A DNA stretch of 64,000 bases from Pseudomonadota bacterium (GTDB taxonomy: Bacteria > Myxococcota_A > Polyangia > Polyangiales > Polyangiaceae), in assembly GCA_023431345.1 (NCBI GenBank), contig JAEYWK010000140.1, forward strand, positions 33,650 through 97,649. Reading direction: 5' to 3'. Numbering within the stretch: position 1 is the first letter of the stretch; every line of letters starts with the position of its first letter. The translations under genes were made by a program, and so were the position numbers. The notes under the pieces are model-generated. The model ran no database searches, was not told the DNA's origin, and worked only from the letters and a program-made list of their open reading frames with translations. Positions 58,971 to 64,000 of the stretch are shown here, one piece after another.

Positions 58971-60141
58971 GGTCCGGAAATGTTAGTAGCTCCTGCGCTG
59001 AGGCTGGGTAGATCCTCACGACTCCGACCTGTCGACGGCCCAGCAAGAGAGAGGCCGCCGATACCATGTCGTGCGGTGCCTCTGCTCGACGCAGCACGAC
59101 GTAAACGACACCCGGAGGCACATTAGCGATGTAGCCACCGAGGCCCGACGTTCCGTAAGCGACTAGCATTGGGTCGGGCTTCTCAGTGGCGTCTGCGCTG
59201 TATGCATAGTAACAATCATCGCAGAGCTTGAGCTCGCCTTCCTCGTAGCGCCAGGCTTCCAGGCTGACGCGCTTGGCGTTCATGCCAGCGCAATCTGCCG
59301 GCACCACGATCAGCGTACTCTTCTCATCGTCCAACGCCTGGCTGAAGATCTCGTGCCACCCGTACAGTACCTCGTCAGCAATGAGATCCATGGCGACGTA
59401 ATCCTTGTCGCCGAGCGGTCGCGACTGCGCGTACTGCCAGCCGAGCGCCCCTTCCTCTTCTCTATTGAACTCTAGGTAGGCGATCGGCCCGAGACTAGCC
59501 GCTTCCGCGTCGATGCTCAGCTCGGCGAATCCTTGGCTATCTGTGTGGTCGGTCGCCAGCGGCTCGTCACATTGGTCGGACATGTGACAAGCACGGACTC
59601 GTGCGGACAAGCCCTGACCTCCTTTGGCGACGCGCGTTCGGAGGACAGAGGGCGGGGGTAGCTCCCAATCGAAGGCGCCGACGCACGAGAAATTTTGGCC
59701 GATCGAACAGGCTTCGAGGCAGTTTTGAGCACAGGATCTCATCCTTTGAACCGTAGCGTCATTAGACGCGCCATCATGCGCGGCGGCCCAAACCATGTCG
59801 TTTTCGATCTTGTATCTGAGGTAAGCGCTGATGGGGTCCGGATGCTCCCTCACGTCGGCGAGCCACGACCTACACAGCTCACTCGCGTCACAGGCTGTCA
59901 GCTCGCGGGCACACTCGTCAGCCGCGCAGGCGTCGCACTCCTCAGATCCGGTCAAGAATGGCAGGGGCGGCGGTGCTTCTTCCGGAGGCTCTGCTTCTTT
60001 TGTGTCCACCTCAGCCCCGGTCTTCGAGGCCACTCGATAGTCGTTGGTTCCGGCGATCTGCTCGCAACTCAACGAAAAAGCCACGGCTATCGCTGCTTGG
60101 AGCACTCGTGCTGCTCGTTCCGATGCGGTCCCTCGTTTCAT
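58960..60141 (-). CDS. Cys-rich lipoprotein, unknown function
   Basis: The 393-residue protein has a signal with SLSCEQIAG (probable lipidation). A Pro/Glu linker follows and then a Cys-rich section at 65-165 (CDACAADECARELTAC, CAQNCLEACSIG). The second half is a beta-rich domain with CDDCYYAY and LGGYIANVPPG. GGAG five bases before the ATG fixes the start. Base composition is lower in GC than flanking genes. The family is not recognised. Its 3' end overlaps the acyltransferase-like gene. Confidence 0.75.
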   Translation of the reverse strand: MKRGTASERAARVLQAAIAVAFSLSCEQIAGTNDYRVASKTGAEVDTKEAEPPEEAPPPLPFLTGSEECDACAADECARELTACDASELCRSWLADVREHPDPISAYLRYKIENDMVWAAAHDGASNDATVQRMRSCAQNCLEACSIGQNFSCVGAFDWELPPPSVLRTRVAKGGQGLSARVRACHMSDQCDEPLATDHTDSQGFAELSIDAEAASLGPIAYLEFNREEEGALGWQYAQSRPLGDKDYVAMDLIADEVLYGWHEIFSQALDDEKSTLIVVPADCAGMNAKRVSLEAWRYEEGELKLCDDCYYAYSADATEKPDPMLVAYGTSGLGGYIANVPPGVVYVVLRRAEAPHDMVSAASLLLGRRQVGVVRIYPASAQELLTFPDPKK

Positions 60142-60336
60142 CGCCGCTCCGCAACGTTTAGCACATGAGGGGCTCCCTCAGCGTCTAGTCAAATCTCTGG
60201 CGACGGGGATGAGAGATGACAGCCAACCACGGAAGTACGAGACTGCGGAAAGAGGGAGGTGGGCTCGTGATTCATCATCGGGGTACGGCTCAACGAACGA
60301 ACTGTCTGACGTCAGGTCACACATGAGCCACGTTAC

Positions 60337-61728
60337 ATGAATCCGGGCTGTATTCTGCTCGTCGACGCGAGACCTCGGCGACTGCAAGCGCTGGAAGCGG
60401 AGCTCATCGCGCGTGGCCATACATCGCGGGTCGCGCACTCTACGGCTGAGGCGTTGGCGCTCCTGGGCGATAGCCCCTTCCGAGCCGTCGTCGCCTGCGC
60501 GCAGCCCAAAGATGGGCCTAGCTCCGAGCTGGTCAGTAGCATTCTCGAGCGCTGGCCGGAGACCGCGGTGCTGGTCGTGACTGATGACGCTTCGGCTCCG
60601 GATGTCGTCGCGGCCGCCAACGCCGGCGCCGATGTCTTGCTGGAGCCCGTCGACGACGAGCAGATTGCCTTCGCGCTGGGGAGGGCGAGCTCGGCCCTCG
60701 CGCGCTTGGGCGAGGTGGGGCCCAGCAAGAGCGCGACACTGCTGGGGAGCTCCGCGCTGATGCAAGACGCGGTCCTGCTCTTGAGACGTGCCGCCGCCAG
60801 CTCTTCGACCGTCTTGATACGCGGTGAGAGCGGCACCGGCAAGGAGCTCGCGGCGCGTGAGATCCACCGTCAGAGCGCGCGCAGCAAAGGGCCGCTCGTG
60901 AAGATAGATTGTACCTCGCTTCCGGAGAATCTGCTGGAGAGCGAGCTCTTCGGCTATGAACGCGGGGCCTTCACGGGCGCCACGACACGAAAGCTGGGTC
61001 GAGTCGAGCTGGCGCGCGGCGGCAGCGTTTTCCTCGACGAGGTGGGGGAGCTGACGCTGCCGTTGCAAGCCAAGTTGCTGCGCTTGCTGCAAGATCGCGA
61101 GATCGAGCGGCTCGGTGGGACCAAGACCCTGCCCGTCGACGTGAGGGTAGTCGCGGCCACGCACCGCGATCTCGAGACGATGGTCGAGCGCGGGCAGTTC
61201 CGGCAGGACCTGTTTTACCGCTTGAACGTGGTCGAAGTCTGGCTGCCGCCGCTGCGCGCGCGTCGCGAGGACATTGCCGGTCTGGCTCGGTATTTTTGCG
61301 AAGTTTTCGCGCCCGAGAGCCCCAATCCCGGCGCCACGCTCGATGATTCGGCGCTGCGGGCGCTCAGGGCGCAGCGCTGGCCCGGCAACGTGCGGCAGCT
61401 GCAGAACTTGGTCGAGCGCCTCGTGGTCATGAGTGAGACGAACATCATCGGCGAAGCCGAAGTACGGGCCGAGCTCGAGAAACAAGTGCGCTTCGTCACG
61501 CAGCCTGGCGGCGCGACCGGCACCCTCACGCCGTGCATCGCGGCAGAGGTCGCCGTACCCCACGAATCCCGTGTCGGCCCGCTGCAGGCCGAGCTGCAGG
61601 CCGCCGAGCGCGCCGCTCTTCAGCGAGCCCTCCGCCACGCGGGTGACAATCGCGCGTTGGCGGCGCGGCTGCTGGGGATAAGTCGTTCGACTCTTTATCT
61701 GAAACTCGAGGAGCACGGACTAGTCTAA
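60337..61728 (+). CDS. Sigma-54 activator with degenerate receiver domain
   Basis: The 463-residue protein has a receiver-like domain at 1-115, but the phosphoacceptor Asp is missing. The strand that should end in Asp reads AVVACAQPKDG, with Ala/Cys at that place. The AAA+ domain has Walker A GESGTGKE, GAFTGA and Walker B VFLDEVGEL, all intact. A Fis-type HTH closes the protein (DNRALAARLLGISRSTLYLKL). It should activate sigma-54 promoters without ordinary phosphorylation. A kinase gene follows by 72 bases. Confidence 0.92.
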   Translation: MNPGCILLVDARPRRLQALEAELIARGHTSRVAHSTAEALALLGDSPFRAVVACAQPKDGPSSELVSSILERWPETAVLVVTDDASAPDVVAAANAGADVLLEPVDDEQIAFALGRASSALARLGEVGPSKSATLLGSSALMQDAVLLLRRAAASSSTVLIRGESGTGKELAAREIHRQSARSKGPLVKIDCTSLPENLLESELFGYERGAFTGATTRKLGRVELARGGSVFLDEVGELTLPLQAKLLRLLQDREIERLGGTKTLPVDVRVVAATHRDLETMVERGQFRQDLFYRLNVVEVWLPPLRARREDIAGLARYFCEVFAPESPNPGATLDDSALRALRAQRWPGNVRQLQNLVERLVVMSETNIIGEAEVRAELEKQVRFVTQPGGATGTLTPCIAAEVAVPHESRVGPLQAELQAAERAALQRALRHAGDNRALAARLLGISRSTLYLKLEEHGLV

Positions 61729-61784
61729 TCTTCGATAGGGCGACTTCGAGACTGGGAGCTCACTCGGGTGTGACTCTTTTCGGC

Positions 61785-61790
61785 TATGCT
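61785..61790 (+). promoter_or_regulatory. -10-like TATGCT ten bases before the kinase start
   Basis: TATGCT overlaps the first of two possible ATGs (61786), favouring the second (61801). Predicted leader: about four bases. Confidence 0.3.
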
Positions 61791-61800
61791 GGTCCATCGC

Positions 61801-63255
61801 ATGGCGGTAACGCTGGAAGCAGGGACACTCGTGGCCGACCGGTATCGGCTCGATCGCTTGCTCGGACAAGGCGGCATGGGCGTCGTTTGGGCAGCGACGC
61901 ACGCCGTGACCCGCCGCACCGTCGCCATGAAATTCGTGCGCAGCACGCTGCAGCAGCGAGCGGAGCTGCGCGGTCGCCTGCTGCGTGAAGCGCACGCGGC
62001 AGCGGCCGTGCGTCACCCCAACGTGGTGGAGATTCTGGACGTGTTCGAGCTCGACGCCGACACGCCCGTCATCGTCATGACCCTACTGGAGGGCGAGACG
62101 CTGGGACAGCGCTTGGCGCGCGAACAGCCACTGCCGCTGCCAGAAGCGGCCAGCATCTTGCTCCCGGCGATCAGCGCGATCGGGACCGCGCACGCGCGCG
62201 GAGTCGTGCACCGTGATCTGAAGCCGGACAACATCTACTTGTCGCGGGGGCCGGAGGGAACGTCGGTCAAGGTGCTCGATTTCGGGATCGCCAAGCTGCA
62301 AGACAGCGAGCGCGTGCCACGTGACGTGGTGGCGACGCAGACTGGGTCGACCCTGGGTACCCCTTCCTACATGGCGCCCGAGCAAGCCTCGGGTGAACGC
62401 GACGTCGACCACCGCACGGACATCTGGGCCCTCGGCGTGATCGCCTACGAGTGTCTGAGCGGTATGCGTCCGATCGAGGGGGACAACGCGGCCCAAGTCA
62501 TCATGCGCTTGATGACGACGGGTATCACGCCGCTTTCGCGCGTGACCCGCGGGCTCCCCAAAGACGTCAGCACGCTGGTCGACCGCATGCTCGCTCGCGA
62601 GAGACCGCGGCGCCTGCAGGACTTGCGCGAGGCAAAGCGGGTGCTGTCCCAATACACCGAGATTTCGGTGCAAGACTTCGGGGCTCCGTGCTCGGAGCTG
62701 TCGACCGCCTTCGAGCGTGACTCGCGGCGAACGAGCGTCCCGGTCACGATGGCGTCCGAAGGTGACGACGTCGGTCCCACGCTCGTGAACTCGGGGGCCG
62801 CCGTGCCCAGCCCTCATCGCGGCAGAACGCCCGTTGTCCGCCCCGGCCGCTGGCTCGTCAGAGGCTCGAGCGTCGTGTTGGCGTCTTGCGCCGTCGCGGC
62901 TGTGGCGTGGAGCCTCGTCAGCTCGCCGGCACAGCAAGGCAGAGTCGTGCTGGCATCGCCGAACGGCGCCGTTTCCACCCTCACCGTCGCAGCGAGCGCC
63001 AGCGCCAAACCTCCCGTGCCGCCGCCGGCACCCAGCGCCTCTGCGATAGCTTCGACTCCTGCGGTGGCCTCGCCGACTCCGAAGCCATCGCCCCCTGCGA
63101 CGCACGAAAGGCAGCCGTGGCCGGCCTTCGCCTCCGCCAGCAGCGTCGCCGCCCTGCCGAGCGTGGAGCTAGCGGTCTCGCCGCCTCCCGTCCCTGCGAG
63201 CAGCGCGCCAGCCGAGAAGAAAGCTCCCGGCATCGTCGTCGAGGTGCCGTTCTGA
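61801..63255 (+). CDS. Ser/Thr protein kinase with membrane anchor
   Basis: The 484-residue protein has its kinase domain at about 17-285: GQGGMG loop, AMKFV lysine, VVHRDLKPDN, LDFGIAK and PSYMAPEQ. One membrane helix lies near 360 (VVLASCAVAAVAWSLV), then a Ser/Ala/Pro-rich exterior tail. The start is placed at 61801 because the upstream ATG lies in a -10-like element; it would add five residues. It follows the pseudo-receiver activator on the same strand and could belong to the same pathway. Confidence 0.9.
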   Translation: MAVTLEAGTLVADRYRLDRLLGQGGMGVVWAATHAVTRRTVAMKFVRSTLQQRAELRGRLLREAHAAAAVRHPNVVEILDVFELDADTPVIVMTLLEGETLGQRLAREQPLPLPEAASILLPAISAIGTAHARGVVHRDLKPDNIYLSRGPEGTSVKVLDFGIAKLQDSERVPRDVVATQTGSTLGTPSYMAPEQASGERDVDHRTDIWALGVIAYECLSGMRPIEGDNAAQVIMRLMTTGITPLSRVTRGLPKDVSTLVDRMLARERPRRLQDLREAKRVLSQYTEISVQDFGAPCSELSTAFERDSRRTSVPVTMASEGDDVGPTLVNSGAAVPSPHRGRTPVVRPGRWLVRGSSVVLASCAVAAVAWSLVSSPAQQGRVVLASPNGAVSTLTVAASASAKPPVPPPAPSASAIASTPAVASPTPKPSPPATHERQPWPAFASASSVAALPSVELAVSPPPVPASSAPAEKKAPGIVVEVPF

Positions 63256-63336
63256 GTAGCGTCGCCACGAGGCTGACGGACGTGAGCCCTTCGAGCGTGA
63301 GAGCCATGCACATCGCAGATTTCTGCAATGAGTCAT

Positions 63337-63350
63337 CACTCTCGAGAGTG
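63337..63350. promoter_or_regulatory. 14-base perfect palindrome CACTCTCGAGAGTG
   Basis: The palindrome lies 82 bases past the kinase gene and 215 bases before the lipoprotein gene at 63565. It may be an operator; no regulator is linked to it. Confidence 0.35.
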
Positions 63351-63514
63351 GGCCGGCTCGCTGACGGCGTGCGGCGTGCACACTCGTCACTCACGTAGAT
63401 GCCTCGCTGTGTCGTGGCTCACCGTCAGCGTCATCGGACGACGGCGCGGCGGGTCCCTGATGGCAAGTTGGACGACGACAACTCATGATGCGCAGCGTAT
63501 GCTCGCGGCGCGAC

Positions 63515-63550
63515 GCTCGTGTGCATGCTCGTGTGCATGCTCGCGTGCAT
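63515..63550. repeat. Three tandem copies of GCTCGTGTGCAT (third copy with one change)
   Basis: Three 12-base units end 14 bases before the ATG of the lipoprotein gene at 63565. The third has C for T (GCTCGCGTGCAT). The array sits where the mRNA leader would be. Confidence 0.8.
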
Positions 63551-63564
63551 CAGAGGATTGTTCG

Positions 63565-63930
63565 ATGAGGGAACTAACGGCGACGACTTGCTGGGTCGTT
63601 CTTGCGCTTCAGTGGACGGCGGTGGCCTGTTCCAATCACGACCTGCGCTGGAAGGACACGAACGCGCCGCCAGCCTCCTTCGAGGGTGATGCGGGTGAGG
63701 TTGACGGCAAGCCTGGCATTGGCGGAGGCGCCGCGACGAGCGGCGAGGGTGCGGGTGCAGGTGCGGGCGAGCTCGGTGGCAGCGCCAGCGGCGGGGCCCT
63801 TTCTAGTGAGGGCAGCCAGGGCGGAGCAGGCATGAAGGGCGAGGGCGGCGCCGCGGACGTGATCCCCACCGAGAGGGTCGGGATCGCGCTCGGAGCTGAG
63901 GTCCGCAACGCGATCTTAGCGGCGGTGTGA
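63565..63930 (+). CDS. Small lipoprotein, mostly Gly/Ala-rich; possibly shortened
   Basis: The 121-residue protein has a signal ending WTAVACSN. Almost everything after it is Gly/Ala/Ser linker, with only about 20 residues of ordinary sequence at the end (VGIALGAEVRNAILAAV). In the other lipoproteins of this window such linkers lead to a 100-residue domain, so this one may be truncated. AGAGGA seven bases before the ATG fixes the start. Confidence 0.6.
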   Translation: MRELTATTCWVVLALQWTAVACSNHDLRWKDTNAPPASFEGDAGEVDGKPGIGGGAATSGEGAGAGAGELGGSASGGALSSEGSQGGAGMKGEGGAADVIPTERVGIALGAEVRNAILAAV

Positions 63931-63990
63931 ATTTGTAGAGGGGTCCCTCCGTCGGAGGAGTTGCAAGACAACCAACGCCGGAGAAGCCCC

Positions 63991-64000
63991 ATGAACAGCG
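63991..64000 (+). CDS. Start of a further gene (partial)
   Basis: GGAG seven bases before an ATG (codons M-N-S) marks a likely start. Only three codons are inside the window, so no product can be named. Confidence 0.45.

Larger units (their letters stand above)
63256..63564 (+). other. 309-base gap with palindrome and tandem repeat, no gene supported
   Basis: Between the kinase stop and the last complete lipoprotein gene. It holds the 14-base palindrome CACTCTCGAGAGTG at 63337-63350 and the 12-base tandem repeat at 63515-63550. The open frame running through it lacks a ribosome site and reads as random Arg/Cys-rich sequence. Confidence 0.5.

Noticed and set aside
60178..61716. 512-residue minus-strand frame opposite the sigma-54 activator
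   Set aside because: The plus strand encodes a full AAA+ protein with Walker and GAFTGA motifs; the antisense reading has none.
63515..63550. CRISPR-like repeat
   Set aside because: Units are 12 bases with no spacers and there are no cas genes; it is a simple tandem repeat.
1..64000. tRNA, rRNA or mobile element genes
   Set aside because: No clover-leaf TpsiC motif, rRNA core sequence, transposase, integrase or terminal inverted repeat could be found by reading both strands.

Overview
The window looks like chromosomal DNA of a myxobacterium, most likely of the Polyangium/Sorangium side of Myxococcota. This is inferred from composition and gene content, not from a marker gene. GC is very high. 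There are many small lipoproteins whose mature N-termini are long Gly/Ala/Ser linkers. Four Ser/Thr kinases carry Pro/Ala-rich tails, two sigma-54 activators are present (one with an FHA domain), and some C-termini resemble MYXO-CTERM tails (hydrophobic stretch plus Arg cluster). No rRNA, tRNA, CRISPR array, insertion sequence or phage gene was found.

Layout. 1-1976 (minus): fatty acid desaturase, MoaD/ThiS-type protein and a BNR-repeat protein cut by the window edge. 2231-7331 (minus): four secreted proteins in tight order, three VWA lipoproteins with complete MIDAS motifs and one Cys-rich lipoprotein with a heptad tandem repeat. 7528-14741: small lipoprotein, STAS/SEC14-like and zinc-ribbon proteins, a first DUF1552/DUF1592 pair, a TerB-like protein, a 42-residue membrane protein and an OmpA protein with TSP3 repeats. 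15031-24961: di-haem peroxidase, PEGA/zincin lipoprotein, DUF808 membrane protein, two regulators and an AmmeMemoRadiSam enzyme broken by a one-base frameshift. 25194-31000: a second DUF1552/DUF1592 pair, an Old Yellow Enzyme and a C-type lectin lipoprotein. 30839-43980: two kinases, a lipid-kinase-like protein, beta-helix protein, M20 peptidase, GH6 cellulase, a ferredoxin-type nitrite/sulfite reductase and a PEGA/TPR protein.

44267-52319 (plus) is the most system-like stretch. It holds a calcium-type beta/gamma-crystallin lipoprotein, a Cys-rich lipoprotein, a periplasmic-binding-fold lipoprotein, a trypsin-like protease, an FHA/sigma-54 activator and a Ser/Thr kinase. The middle three overlap end to end and could form an envelope-to-transcription relay. 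52428-64000: phosphatase, TRASH-like lipoprotein, aquaporin, LuxR-type regulator, a lower-GC stretch with a DUF374-like acyltransferase, an activator with a degenerate receiver, another kinase and the start of a further gene.

Two patterns recur. First, at least eleven genes have a TAnnnT-type -10 hexamer only 6-10 bases before the start codon, which predicts leaderless or nearly leaderless mRNAs. Second, adjacent genes are often coupled by ATGA or TTGA stop/start overlaps. Domain calls are from motif reading by eye; no database search was run.
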